The notes beneath the pieces were generated by a model. That model worked only from the letters and a program-made list of their open reading frames with translations. It had not been told where the DNA came from and ran no database searches. 64,000 nucleotides of DNA, from assembly GCA_035610365.1 (NCBI GenBank), contig CM069433.1, forward strand, positions 189,108,760 to 189,172,759, in the 5' to 3' direction. Position 1 is the stretch's first letter. Each line of letters opens with the position of its first letter. The translations under genes and the position numbers were made by a program. The DNA comes from Aquatica leii (taxonomy: Eukaryota; Arthropoda; Insecta; Coleoptera; Lampyridae). Below are positions 10,261 to 22,800 of this stretch, piece after piece.

Positions 10261-13149
10261 CCACCATTTAATAGCATTACTTTCAACAATCACAAAAAAT
10301 AAACATAAACAAGTAACTATGTAATTAAAAAAAAAAAAATTTGAAAAATATTTATTTTACATAATTTTTCGCATTTTAAGGCATCCGAAATACTTAAGTG
10401 CTGCTAAAAATTGTTTACGTACTGTCCTCATTTAAAACTTCTATATTAATATATTAGTGTAGTTACGTAATAACAAAAACGCTCTAAAGCCGCAAAATGA
10501 TAAATCGAAATCTTGTAAAACTATGTTTTCAAAAATAATTAATGTTTAAGTAGAAATGTGTGTCTGGAAGAAAATACATTTGAGTCTTTAGAATTTTATT
10601 AAATTTAAAACAAAAACGTTTAAAAACCTTCATGAATTCAAATACTCGAGTATTATATATTTTCAAGTTGGTAGTGCTTGTTACTGCTTATGCTACGTAT
10701 AGTAATATCGATAATGTTTCCCCTAAATACTGAACTAATAAATTAACAACAAAACTAAAATCGGCCATTTGGTAGGCTGGAATTACTATTAAAAAAAACT
10801 ATAGATAGTATGGTATGGTAAACATTACTATACATAAATATCGCTTACACAATCACGTTTAAACGGACCAATAATAACGTTTTGCCTACCTTAAGAATAG
10901 CTAATTCTTACTACACTTTTTATATTCAATTCATATTCGAGAGGTCCACTATATTGGTAGATCTACATTCTACGCTAGTGATATAAATTATTTGTAATGT
11001 TGAAAACATTTTTGTAGTTTTTTTGCTGTATGAATTTTCGTCCCGGGGGTAAATGTAAATGATTTTTACTTCTGTTTCTGACGTTAAGAGAGACAGTGCA
11101 TGAACTAAAGCTATGCCCTGTAAGATCTACAGTATTGTAGACCATACTTGTTGTTAATGGGTAAATTTCGATTTTTATGTGTCACGTAAAAGTTTCGCTG
11201 GGGTAAGAATTCATTTTTATTTTACAACACAATTTATTTTCCTCGTATTATCACAGCAAGTTGAGTTCCCTTCATACACGTGAATTTGTTAAACAATTCT
11301 TAAATATTGCTTTCTTTGGCTCGATAAACTAGAACGTGTACGGATGCTATAATTAGATACAACATAAGTTTTAAATGCCTAATTTGAAGTGAAATTTAGA
11401 GGATATTAATTTTGAGAACTCGGTGGCATATTAGTGAAAAAAGTCAGTTGGACGCTTGGCACATTCTGTTTATAATAATTATTAGATGAATCACTTTCTA
11501 TTTTTGTAACACCAATTATGCAATATAATCTGGGGTCAAGTCGTTGACATACTTCGTGTGATGGTATTATAAATTTGGAGGCACACCTGCGATAGAAATT
11601 GTGAAATTCGCTCGGAAGCTTGACGCATTCGGTTATAAAGATTCATTGGTTGATTTACAAGCAACTTATTTGTGATATCATGTTACATTTACTTACTTTT
11701 TTTTACACTTTTAGCAACGTTAGGAAACCATTCAAGCATGCCGAACGCTTTTTAAACTTTCTCTTTTGTTGTTAAAAATAAGTATATTCGTTGTTATAAC
11801 ATGTTATGTCATTTTGTCATTAATAGTTTTTCCCCGTTTAGGCGCTTTTTTAAATTACTGATTAACACACCGAGACTTGCGACCTTCGAATTATATTGAA
11901 CTAGTCGTTTGCCTTTAAATTCTGAGTAAAAAAGCACGTAACAGTCATTCGGTAATTGCATGTTAGGATGAAACCGTAATCTTTTTTTATTATCTCATAA
12001 CTTGTATTAGTGTTGAACGTAGATAGGAGCGACTTAAATATATAAGTTGTCACAATTAATTTATGCAGATTTGTTTGTGTAGTTACCTGTTAAAGTTATC
12101 ACCTTTGCAAAATCACTAGATTCGCATCGATTAAATTTTTATTTTTCGTTTGTTATCAAATTATATTCTCATATTTCAATACTAATAATTCATGTACCTA
12201 CGTGTATGACGTGTTGCCTAATAGGAAGATCTGCTAACTAGCATTAGTGTCTTTTCTTATAAACAATTTGTTATCAAATACTTCATAGTACTAGCTACTA
12301 CTTTGAAATACTGATTGTTGATTTTATTCCTTTTTATGTTGCCATTGCAATAAATAGATTCGTATTTATACTTGTGTTGTTCGATTAGTTTACCTGCAAT
12401 GTTTGTCAGATGTAAACGGGTATGTGTCCTGTGTATTTCTCCCGTTTTGGTGCTCTTTAATCAGATTATGATCAAGACATCAAGGATCAAACTGAATCGG
12501 ATTAGTTATACACCTACGACTCACTCACCGAAGCTCTAAGCTACCGTTTACCGCAGGTTACGGTTGTTTTTACCCTAGCTTACTATTAAATTAAAAAAAC
12601 AAGATTAAAAATATCATTAAACAATCACATACTTGAGTGAGTATCATTTAACACAACAACTCTTTTGGTTTTTGATGTTTACTACATCTTTTAATAAATG
12701 CAACCATTTATTTTTTTTAAATAATCACTAGCAGAATATGTAATTCTTTAATAATTTAAATAACACCTTACACAAAAAACCCTACAAAAACTAAAAAATA
12801 AAACGATGATAGCCCTTTAACGTTGTTATAAGTACCTAGTAATATTTTGATACAAGTGTCGTCGCGTCGTGTTGTTGCTGGGTGTAATTCATAAACCTCT
12901 TCTGTTTGGCGTCTAGATAGAGTACTTGTATTAAATTTTTATACCTTATCATTATCAAGCTACTTTCTATTTGTATTCTGTTATTATTTTATTTGCTTAG
13001 CGGTCCCCCGACGCAACGACGCTTGGGACAAAATATTACTATGTAGGTAGGTACTTATAATAATAAAGTTAAAGAGCCAACAAAAGCATTTTATTTTTTG
13101 TTATATATTATTATATACGACATTTAAACCATCGTCATTATAGAAATCA
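10261..13149. other. Long stretch without a recognisable gene
   Basis: AT-rich throughout with only short open frames. I found no transposase, polymerase or splice-bounded coding block. Small GC-richer patches occur near 12480-12560 and 13000-13030 without an identifiable function. Confidence 0.5.
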
Positions 13150-13610
13150 TGTCCGGCAGACTGCTGCCATTGTTCGCGATTTAAATAAAAGATCAAATGC
13201 ATCCCGAGAATTGTTATGTTAACGAGTAAAAACTTGAGCAGTTGCGTCGCGAATGAGAAAACGATCCTAAAATAAAAATCCTGAACTGTAAAACAAATGG
13301 CCAACGACCAACTTGGAAAGAAGTGAGTGCTTTGGGCAGAAACATCAAAGCATACTGAACGCAGTAGGATTTTCTTAAGAGTAAAAGACGGTTTTCTTAA
13401 GCAATCCCTAGAGAGTGCTGAAGACACGGAAAACATACTGCAGTTGGTAGTCCCGAAGAGCCAAGTGTCAGAGGTGTTGTGGTATTTGTACCATGGTACA
13501 TCATGAGGATACTTTAACGTAAGGAAGACATTAGGGAAGGTTCGAGAAAGATTCTACTGGATGAACTATGCAGACAGCAACCGGCGGTCGGCAAAGTCTT
13601 AAAACGTGAT
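13150..13610 (+). pseudogene. Ty3/gypsy integrase N-terminal region, remnant
   Basis: The + strand carries the segment of gypsy pol between RNase H and the integrase core. RPTWKEVSALGRNIKAY (about 13308) matches the linker block R-P-x-W-E-x-I-S/V-S. LVVPKSQVSEVLWYLYHG (about 13446) and VRKTLGKVRERFYW (about 13520) match the integrase zinc-binding domain (HHCC type). The second zinc-binding histidine, expected in a G-H-F block, is replaced (GYFN). At least two frame changes and several stops interrupt the region. The catalytic core that should follow is not recognisable. Confidence 0.7.
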
Positions 13611-14315
13611 CACCGACGCTTCGCTTTCTATCTGAGCACCAAAAGGTACTCACATACAAAACTGTTTTACAAAAACATATAACAAGCATTATGGAATCTC
13701 AAGAAAGAAATGGAGTTTTACAACATTAAGAAATAGGCAGTACCCAAGCTTGATTGTGGCTTAAATCAACTGGATTAGAGGAAAGTTAGAAATATATTGA
13801 ATGTCGTCTTCCAAGAGATAGACGTTAAAGTTTTGGTCTGCCGTTACCATCCTAGTCCACTGACCGCTATTTTTATGCTTAAGAAAGTTGCCGAAATGAA
13901 GAGAACTGCCGCTATCGCCACGACCCTTTTTACTAGTGCTGCATCCAGTTTCCTGTTCTAAAACAGAACAGCTTCAAAAAAGAGGCAGTAAAACGTTTCC
14001 GAAGTATTTGGAAATTTTGGAACGCTCATCAAAAATAATGGAATATTCTGGATTTCAATAACAGAAGAATATAAAAAGTGTTTGGAAGAAGTTGCGGTCA
14101 GTTTTTTTAATTGAATCGGAAGAAGACTTTGTCGGTTTAAGTAAATTAAGTGTTTAACGCGCGTTCCAGTTAAAAAATAAATATAACGTCGTGAACGTGT
14201 TTTAAACATTAATAAAGACCAGTTTTAAATAAATTAAAAGTGCGTACAGTAATTACCGAGTGATACTAATATATAAATTAGTGTAAGTCTCTGCCTATAT
14301 TCTAATTTCATAATA
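13611..14315 (+). other. Possible gypsy 3' region or LTR remnant
   Basis: Downstream of the integrase trace no pol motif can be followed. The block at about 14200-14270, with AATAAA-containing sequence then AAGTGCGTACAGTAATTACC, resembles the AT-rich 3' part of an insect gypsy LTR. No second copy is present to confirm it. Confidence 0.25.
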
Positions 14316-14327
14316 ATAATCATTTGT
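14316..14327 (+). repeat. Target-site duplication of PLE1, left copy
   Basis: ATAATCATTTGT occurs here and again at 17518-17529, directly flanking the PLE. Identical 12-bp flanks support a single insertion of the whole inverted structure. Confidence 0.7.
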
Positions 14328-14431
14328 AACGTTAAAGTAATCCATTCTTAAAGTGGAATATATAGATATAAAATTGAATTATTTGACTCAAAGTCTTTTC
14401 CACAAAATATTATATTTTAATTTATTTTATC

Positions 14432-14471
14432 TTAAACATGTTTCGACATTATAAAATGTCATCGTCAGTAA
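14432..14471 (-). ncRNA. Candidate minimal hammerhead ribozyme, left arm of PLE1
   Basis: On the minus strand: CTGACGA, one unpaired T, a 6-bp stem GACATT/AATGTC with a TTAT loop, then GAAAC. Flanking TTA and TAA can form the base of stem I, and ACATGT forms a very short, palindromic stem III. This is the layout reported for PLE hammerheads, where weak stem III may require dimerisation. It is the inverse-complement twin of 17416-17455. Confidence 0.65.
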
Positions 14472-14640
14472 TTCTACAAATAGTAAAAACATTAAAAATA
14501 TAGCTAACAAATTATAAAAGAGCATACCTATTAATATTATTAAATTGACAAATGTCAAAAATAACAAAATTGAAACTATTAATAAACAAACAGTTAGAAA
14601 TGATAAAAATAAATTTAAATATAAAAATTGAAAAGCAAAG

Positions 14641-16738
14641 TTAGAATTTAGGATTAAGAAGAGGAGAAGTGCTTATATCGAGAATTTCATTGAGACACGT
14701 AGAAGAATTATCATTAGAAAGACGATGAATTTCTAAAATTTCAAGATTGTTGAGATAATGGCCTTTATTACAAAAATGAAGAAATTTAATATTAAAATCA
14801 GAAGAAAAAGAATAACTAGTAGACAAAATGTGATTAGCAAAGGCAGACCAGGTATTAGAGATATCAGTATTTAAATTTCTATTAATAAAATAAATATGTT
14901 CTTTTATTCTAATTTTGAACTTTCTTCCAGTTTGGCCGACATAAGAAGAATTACAAGAAGAACACGAAATTTTGTAAACACCAGATTTATCTAAAGAAGA
15001 AATAGGATCTTTATTATTAGCAATATAAGATTTTAAATTATTATTTGTAGAAAATGAAATAGAAACGTTAAATTGTTTAAACAAATGTTTAAGGAAAAGA
15101 CAAGAAGGACTGAAATAAGGAATAGAACGGTAAATATCATTACTATTGGATTTATTGTATACCAAATTTTTAAATAAATGGCGAAAACGAGTTCTATAAA
15201 TAACAGTGTTTAAAATTTGAATAGGATAACCATTATTATATGCAAGTTGTTTAATAATGTTCAATTCTTTATTAAAACTAGTTATAGAAAGAGGAATAGA
15301 ATAAAGACGATTAATTAAAGAACGAAAAGAAGCAATTTTATGATTATACGGATGATTAGAGTGAAAAGGAATTAAGCAATCCGTATAAGTAGGTTTACGA
15401 TATATTTCAAATTAAATTTTTTTATTATCACGTGAAATAAGTAGATCTAAATAAGGAAGAAAATTATTGTTTTCAATTTCGTAAGTAAATTTTATTTTGG
15501 GATGAAGTGAATCAATGAAATCGTTAAATTTACTTAGATCGTCTAAAGAACCGTTAAAAAGAACAATACAGTCATCTACATATCTAAACCAAAAAGTAAT
15601 CATGCTAGAAAAAGAACAATTGGAAAAAAATTTATTTTCAATATTATTCATAAATATTTCAGCAGCAAGGGGAGAAATGTTTGAGCCCATAGCTAAACCT
15701 GATAATTGAGAATAATAATTGTTATTAAATTTGAAAAAATTTTGCTTGAACACTAAGTCAAGAAAAGAACAAACATCTAAGATTTGGTAAGTGTTTAAAG
15801 AACCGTTAGAAAATAGTAGATTACGAATGAGAGATACACATTCTTCAGGAGGAATAGAAGGAAAAAGATTAACAACATCAAAAGAAACAAGATAACATGA
15901 AGAAGGAAAGGGAATATTTTTAATCTTAGCAGTCAGATCATAAGAATTTAGAATAGCATATTGATAAGTAAAGTTAGAATAAGTTCTAATTACGTTATTA
16001 AGCCAAGGAGCAAGTTTAGCTACAGGAGAATTACAAAAGGACACAACAGGGCGTATTGGGATTGAAGGCTTATGAATTTTTGGAAGACCATAAAGGAGCG
16101 GTATAGAAGGATTCATAAGCTTGAAATGATAAATGTTACGATTTTCTAGAGAATTAAGAGTTAATTTACAAGACTGAAGGCAAGATATAAAAGAAGAACA
16201 AAAAATAGAGATAGGATTTTTAGAAAGCCTTTTAAAACCACTAGCATCAAGAAAATCATTAACTTTATTAATATAATCTGAACGAGAAAGAATAACAATA
16301 CAATTTCCTTTATCAGCTTTGGAAATAGTTAAATTGTTAGATTTAATTTTTGATTTTATTGAAATGCAAGTTTTATAAATCGAATAGAAACTAGGATTAA
16401 ATTTACCTTTATTTAAAATTTTTTCTTTAATTTATTATGAATTTCATACCTAATTCTGTCACTGTCAGGCAAATTTGAAGTTTGAATAATATTTTCTGAA
16501 CTAACTGCTAGAGCTTCGACGTGCTTTTTAGTAATATTAATTGGAAGATTATATTTAAGACCCGAGTTCAACAAATTATGTTCTTCTAAAGTAAAAGTGA
16601 CATTACTAAGGTTAAGAAGTCTCGAATGAAAGTTATGTAAAGTATCATTATTATTATTGATATTATAAGAATTGGGATTTAAAGGTAAAGATGCAGAAAT
16701 AGAAGAAATAGAAATGTTATTATGTGTTGGAATAAATC
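14641..16738 (-). pseudogene. PLE1 reverse transcriptase with GIY-YIG endonuclease, two lesions
   Basis: Penelope polyproteins reverse-transcribe their RNA and cut DNA with a GIY-YIG nuclease. From the N-terminal side: VTFTLEEHNLLNSGLKYNLP (about 16590), then ADKGNCIVILSRSDYINKV (about 16320), YGLPKIHKP (about 16095), FDVVNLFPSIPP (about 15885), GLAMGSNISPLAAEIFM (about 15695) and the active-site box RYVDDCIVLF (about 15590). The GIY-YIG part reads GVYKISCSSCNSSYVGQTGR (about 14985-14930) followed by an R-I-K-E-H. The frame is open except for one stop (TAA on the minus strand at 15412-15414) and one shift in the A/T run near 16413-16430. The N-terminus is cut off at about 16738 by the inverted arm. 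All recognisable catalytic residues of both domains are present. Confidence 0.85.
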
Positions 16739-17246
16739 CAGTAGTAATGATATTTACCGTTTTATTCCTTATTTCAGTCCTTCTTGTCTTTTCCTTAAAC
16801 ATTTGTTTAAACAATTTAACGTTTCTATTTCATTTTCTACAAATAATAATTTAAAATCTTATATTGCTAATAATAAAGATCCTATTTCTTCTTTAGATAA
16901 ATCTGGTGTTTACAAAATTTCGTGTTCTTCTTGTAATTCTTCTTATGTCGGCCAAACTGGAAGAAAGTTCAAAATTAGAATAAAAGAACATATTTGTTTT
17001 ATTAATAGAAATTTAAATACTGATATCTCTAATACCTGTTCTGCCTTTGCTAATCACATTTTGTCTACTAGTAATTCTTTTTCTTCTGATTTTAATATTA
17101 AATTTCTTCATTTTTGTAATAAAGGCCATTATCTCAACAATCTTGAAATTTTAGAAATTCATCGTCTTTCTAATGATAATTCTTCTACGTGTCTCAATGA
17201 AATTCTCGATATAAGCACTTCTCCTCTTCTTAATCCTAAATTCTAA
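16731..17246 (+). pseudogene. PLE1 inverted partial copy: GIY-YIG domain
   Basis: The + strand arm repeats the last part of the PLE1 coding region, including IPYFSPSCLFLKHLFKQF, the GVYKISCSSCNSSYVGQTGR nuclease block and the C-terminal SPLLNPKF. It differs from the other arm by few substitutions (for example F for S, C for Y and C for W). It has no upstream reverse transcriptase and starts mid-domain, so it is a 5'-truncated copy. The frame is intact from about 16740 to the stop at 17244-17246. Confidence 0.8.
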
Positions 17247-17415
17247 CTTTACTTTTGAATTTTTATATTTAAATTTATTTTTATCATTTCTGGCTGTTTG
17301 TTTATTAATAGTTTCAATTTTGTTATTTTTGACATTTGTCAATTTAATAATATTAATAGGTATGCTCTTTTATAATTTGTTAGCTATATTTTTAATGTTT
17401 TTCCTATTTGTAGAA

Positions 17416-17455
17416 TTACTGACGATGACATTTTATAATGTCGAAACATGTTTAA
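17416..17455 (+). ncRNA. Candidate minimal hammerhead ribozyme, right arm of PLE1
   Basis: CTGACGA at 17419-17425, stem II GACATT/AATGTC, GAAAC at 17443-17447, then ATGTT. TTA (17416-17418) pairs with TAA (17453-17455) as stem I. The predicted cleavage triplet is GTT at 17450-17452. The core nucleotides of the hammerhead fold (CUGANGA and GAAA) are all present. Confidence 0.65.
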
Positions 17456-17529
17456 GATAAAATAAATTAAAATATAATATTTTGTGGAAAAGACTTTGAG
17501 TCAAATAATTCAATTTTATAATCATTTGT

Positions 17530-18359
17530 GTTATTATTGTGACGATTTTAACATTGACTGAAGCCAATACGTTGATCTTACAGCTAGTACTTACTACCAA
17601 CTTTATAACAACACAAAAATTACTACTTTCTATTGCACAAAGTTGCACTATGTAAAATAGAAAAATGTTTTTTTAATATTTTGAATTGTTAGTTAAATAT
17701 GATTTATTAATCAAATTTTAAAATTCTTCGAACTCGATTCTACTTAAAAAATTTATTATTCTATGCAACACCTACAAATATCATAACTAGGGCACGGATT
17801 AATATGTAAGTAAATATTTTTAATTGAAATGATCTTTGTTCTTAATTACATTTTCTACATTAATTATGATATTTAGATTGAGAAAATTTCATTTTTATTT
17901 TCTATATTTTTCCATATTTTAGATATAAATCCATATTTTACTAGAAAAAAAATAATAATACATATTTTCGTGATTCTACCTTAAATGAAACAACTCAGCA
18001 CGGTGATGTTTACACATTTGAACCTTCTTGTGACTTCTAAAGGAAAATAACTCAGAATAAGCATTAAAATTGCTTTCGCAATTAAAATAAGCAAATAAAT
18101 ATGAGTATAACGTGATACGTTTTATATATTTGCTTATTTTAACAACTTTTTTTTAACAAATAGGCAACTTTTTGATAAAAAGCATAACGTTTAATTTCGT
18201 TTTACATTTTAAGCACTTAATCACAGTTTTAGTACACATACGTTCGCGCTTAAACGACACGCGAGCGCATTACCGTCTGTTAGACAGTGAAGATCGTACT
18301 TGCATGCTCTGTCGATTTACCTCGTGTCATTCTGTTTTCTAGTAATTCGTATTAGAAAA
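17530..18359. other. AT-rich DNA, possible 5' region of the hAT element
   Basis: No gene. A string AGGGCACGGATTAATATG near 17790 and repeated CCATATTTT-type words (17900-17960) could belong to a hAT end and its subterminal repeats. I found no inverse copy beyond 19815, so the boundary is unproven. Confidence 0.3.
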
Positions 18360-18360
18360 A

Positions 18361-19815
18361 TGCCCAAAGATAAGCAACCATTACGGTTCAAATTGGAAAA
18401 ATATATAGAAGATTTTCCAAGCCAGTCGCTGAATACAGACGGGAAGGTGCTGTTTTGTAGTGCTTGTGAAAAATCTATGTCGACCGAGCAACGTTTCTTA
18501 ATATCGCAATATCGCAATATCTACTGCTAAACATAAGCTGAATATTACAAGAAAGAATAAATTTAAGCAACAATTTTTTTCTGATGCAATTGCAAGCGGT
18601 TCCCAAAGTTCTACTTTCTCGAAAGAATTATGTTATGCTATGATATGTGCAGATATAACCTTATGGAAATTAAATAACCCTACTTTTAAAAAAAACCTAG
18701 AAAAGTACTCTGGCAAACGTATTCCTAATGAATCCACACTTAGAAAAATTTTGTAAGTGGTCTTTATGAAGATTGTTTCGCTTCGATTCGTCAAGATATT
18801 CTAATATGGGTTGGTATTGACAAAACTACAGATTCTGAAAACTGATGCATTGGCAATGTGATTATCGGGCGTCTATTTGAAGACAAACCAAGCAAAATAT
18901 ATTTATTGGCGTGTGAAGAACTTCCTAAATGCAACCACCAAACATAAGCAAAACTTTTTAATGATGCTATGAGTATTTTGTGGCTTAATGACGTTAAACA
19001 TAAACAAGTTTTCTTGTTACTTAGCGATGCTGCTCCTTATATGATAAAACCTGCAAGTGCTCTTCAAGTATTGTATCCAAAAATGATTCATGTGACGTGC
19101 TTGGCTCATGGTGCAAATAGATTAGCGGAATGCATAAGGTTTCAGTTTGAAAAAGTTGACAGTTTAGTGTCAAACGTAAAAAAATTTTTTTTTGAAAGCA
19201 CCAAGTAAGATCTCATTATTTAAAGAGATGTACCCGGACATTCCTTTACCCCCACAACCAGTGCTGACTCGTTGGGGCACATGGCTGACAGCAGTTGAAT
19301 ACTATACTCAACATTACAATGAAATCAAAACTATTATTTTTGAATTGGAAAACGAGGCTGCTAATATTTCACTCTCAAAAAAACTTCTCGAAGATGATAC
19401 TTTGCATAACGATTTGATCTACATAAAAAGCAATTATTGCTTTTTATCGCACCAGATAAAGGAACTTGAAAATTCGTCCACTTTACTAAATGATAATTTG
19501 AAGATTATCGAAAATATCGAAAAGACAGTTTTTGAATCAGAAGGGCCCATTGCTGAAGTGGCTAAACAAAAATTAAGTTACGTACTGGAAAAAATTAAAG
19601 GATTTCATACGTTACAAAAAATTAACAGTATGCTGTGCGGAACATTAGACGGCAACCTAGACGTCCCCTTGCAGAACTATACAAATTTAAGTATGCTCCA
19701 ATCACATCCTGTGATGTCGAAAGGTCATTCAGCCAGTACAAAGCATTATTTCGCCCAAACAGAAAGAGTTTTAATTTTGATAATTTAAAGAAACAGTAAA
19801 TTCAGCTATTTCTAA
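18361..19815 (+). pseudogene. hAT-family transposase, degenerate
   Basis: The start at 18361 gives MPKDKQPLRFKLEKYIEDFP, followed by a zinc-finger-like block LFCSACEKS (about 18452), as in CGGBP1-like hAT proteins. Next come ADITLWKLNNPTFKK (about 18652), KRIPNESTLRKI (18717) and LLLSDAAPYM (about 19014). HVTCLAHGANRLAE (about 19090) and PLPPQPVLTRWGTWL (about 19245) follow. Near 19695 another frame encodes CDVERSFSQYKALF, the hATC dimerisation signature that ends hAT transposases. Lesions: an 8-bp tandem repeat (ATATCGCA, about 18501-18516) at the first frame change, several stops at 18750-18900, a shift in the T-run near 19185 and a shift near 19690. All major hAT blocks are present in order. 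Confidence 0.8.
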
Positions 19816-22800
19816 CTAGTTACAATCTCAATGGTACAATAAAGATTTTTTTAAATTAAATAAATCTAAATTTATGCAAATACATTATATTTTAAATCTT
19901 TGGTAAATTTAGTACGTTAATAAAATTAAAGATTCCTATATAACAGAAACGCCTGGTAACCATATATAATGTTAACAATAACTGCAGTTGATGACGACGA
20001 CGTCGTCGTTTTGTATAACTTTATTGATCTCTGGTGTTCATAATAGTTCAATGCAGGTTCCTTGTGTAATTTTCCCAACGCTTTCGTGTATCTATATATT
20101 ATATCTCACATAACCGTTAATTCTGACACGTTAAGAAAAAATAAAGAGCACATTTAGTAAAATGTTATAGAAGATCCTTTTACATAAATTGTTTTTCACC
20201 ACAACCGTAAATACCGCAATACGTTTAATACGATAAGGTTATTTTTTTCCTTATTCTGAAAGCCTCACGTGGTTTGGTCCCAGCTGCTACCGTTTATCTA
20301 CGATCAAAAAGGTATAAATGCTAATCTAAGTAGAATTTTGTTAGAGTAAGAAATAAAAGAAAATCGGCAGTTATTGGCACGTGGCGTATGCATACGCTGA
20401 ATCTACAAGTTAGTGACGTTACATACTGTATTCAACCAATCGACGCACGTGTGCTTAACATAAAACCAAAACAAGTCGTAGCTTCAACTTAATTGTTTCG
20501 TTGTTCAAGAATATAGGTTCATTTCGAAACTTTTTGTATATTAGTAGCATGGTTTGTATACTTCAAAATTTGTATAAATAATATCACAAGCCACTAAAAC
20601 CGTCTATTACTTAAAAGCGAGCATTAAAGGTGAAGTTGCCAACGCATTACTGTAATTGAAAGTTGGGTACTTGATAGCGTAGAATATATTACTAGAGATC
20701 GTTAGAACAAACATATATTTATTCATGATTTGAAATGTTTAGTATTTAGTTTAGCAAATATGCAAATAAATGTGATGTGAAAACTGCACGTAACTATTAA
20801 TAATTTAAAAAAATTAATTAAAGTTTTGCTAGTTCATCAAACTGATGGTAACATAAACGTCAAATTTTCATAAATAAGTTTACCAAAACAACGCTGTTGT
20901 TACATGGCGCTAGTGATAAAACAATTGATGTTTATGATCTTTTCGTGTTCGTTAAAGATAGTATACGGCATAAAAATTAGAAAGATTGAACGGTATTGTA
21001 GTCCAAGACGCAATGTAATGTCTGAAAATTTGTTTGCTTTAACGGAATTTTCTGTTCAGTTGTAAATTGTTTATTGCGTTTTTGACTGAATAAAAATAAA
21101 AATATATTAAAAACTATAAACAATTTTACCTTTTGATGATTAATACTTTTTCGTACCACTCACCTGAAACAAAAACATAAAATGTTAGCCAATTTATTAT
21201 TACTACAATTACTACTATTGACACATTAGAAACTTAAACAAATTTAAACACGTGTAAATTGGTTCCTTCTTTTCTGAATAAACATACATCTTGTATATGT
21301 ATGCAATAAAAAAAAAGCAAAATCAAATAAAACTAGACAAATTGTAGAAAACCTTAAAATAAAGCAAAATAGTATTCTGGTGAATGTGAATGCTTGAATT
21401 CATGAGCGAGCCTAACTTGCTAGTGGATCTAATTCACACAAACTAGTAAATTCACGTTTCTAACATGTAGAGCACGCTATTTTTGTGTACTTGGTGAAAA
21501 TAACGTTATTGTGAGAGTACCAAGCAATAATATGTTAACAAAGTATGTTGAGCATTTGTTGACATAGTAACAAAACCTATGAGCAAGTAGATATATAATT
21601 TGTTAAAAAACGTTTTCGAAAATAAGTCAATCAGACGAAAAGATAAAAACAATTTATAATTGGTGTTAGAAGCAAAACAACTTTACAAGAAAATGTAATC
21701 GTCGTTTGAGATTGTGCGATTTCTTTCGTGAAAGACTCGGTATTTGAATTAATGTTATTCGTTTCATGTATTTTGGAATTGGATTTCACGTTGATTTTAG
21801 GAAGTTAGTTTACGTTTTTAGATTCAACTTTGTCAATCAAAGTTGTTGATAAAATTTATTTAGAAATGATTACGTTGTTTAGGCAACCGTATTCTGAGTT
21901 TATGTTGATTTGGCGCTTTCTTTGTCTTGTCAAAATTTCAGTTGTAATTTATGTTTCCCTTTTGTGATAGTTTTGTAATTGAATATATTCTAACAATTTG
22001 TTTATTTTAAGTTTGTTTACAAGTTTTTTGTTTTAAGTACATTCTCAGTACGGTCGTACTTATTTTCTTTGTGTTAGTTCTATTAAATCACGTTGTAATG
22101 AAGTGATTTTTTAAATTTATTAGACAGTTATGATTCAGGTCGCTACAACTAATCTTCAGGACCATAATAAAATAAAATATTTTGTCAATGACAGTACACA
22201 CAGAATCAAAACCCGTTTACCAACATTACTTTTGTGACGTAATTAAATCTGTTTGCATCTTCTTTGCACTTTTGGTGATAGTCTACGAACAAACTATCAA
22301 GGTATTTATTGATTACCGATTAAGTTATTTATTTGCGAGTTCAGTGATTGAAAAGCTTTGAACATAATCAGAATTTAATGGTGCTATCGAACCTTTAGAT
22401 TATACAAACATCTTATGGCATTTGTTTGTGCTAATTTGAATTATTATTATTAAACAACAAAAGTTAAAGACGTAATGTAACCAACGTCTAAAGTGTTACA
22501 TCGACATTAAGTTAAAGCAAGAAAAAAAATTTATATTTGCGTACCATAAATTTAAGAGGATCAAGTTTGTTTTATATAATTACGGAATTGCGTACACGGC
22601 CGTGCATTATTTTTTTTTCCTTTAAAAAGGTAATTTAGTCTTATTTTATATTTTTTTAATTTTATTTTATTATTTTCATTTTGTTTCAGTGTAATCATGT
22701 TATTCTTATTCAGTTTTGTTTTAAGTTAAGATTTTATTTGCATCAAATTGGTTTAAAATTTTCATGTAATTTCCTGTTTTATTGCTTGTCTAATTTCATT

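Larger units (their letters stand above)
14328..17517 (-). mobile_element. Penelope-like retroelement PLE1 with inverted arms
   Basis: A minus-strand PLE body is followed, head to head, by a 5'-truncated second copy on the + strand. This gives inverted arms of about 790 bp (14367-15156 and 16731-17517). An extra 39 bp (14328-14366) is present on the left side only. Asymmetric short extensions, inverted or partial tandem copies and variable target duplications are known for Penelope elements. A 12-bp duplication (ATAATCATTTGT) flanks the whole. Both arms carry a hammerhead-ribozyme motif. The arms are very similar in sequence and the reading frame has only two visible lesions, so the insertion looks fairly recent relative to its neighbours. 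Confidence 0.85.

Noticed and set aside
16740-16814. Apparent N-terminus of the PLE1 protein at 16814
   Set aside because: This segment is the antisense of the inverted arm, so the genuine PLE1 coding sequence is cut off at about 16738.
17785-17805. AGGGCACGGATTAATATG as a hAT terminal repeat
   Set aside because: No inverse copy or 8-bp target duplication found on the far side of the hAT pseudogene.
19985-20012. CG-rich palindrome ACGACGACGTCGTCGT
   Set aside because: Explained by a short GAC/GTC repeat. No paired copy or neighbouring gene gives it a role.
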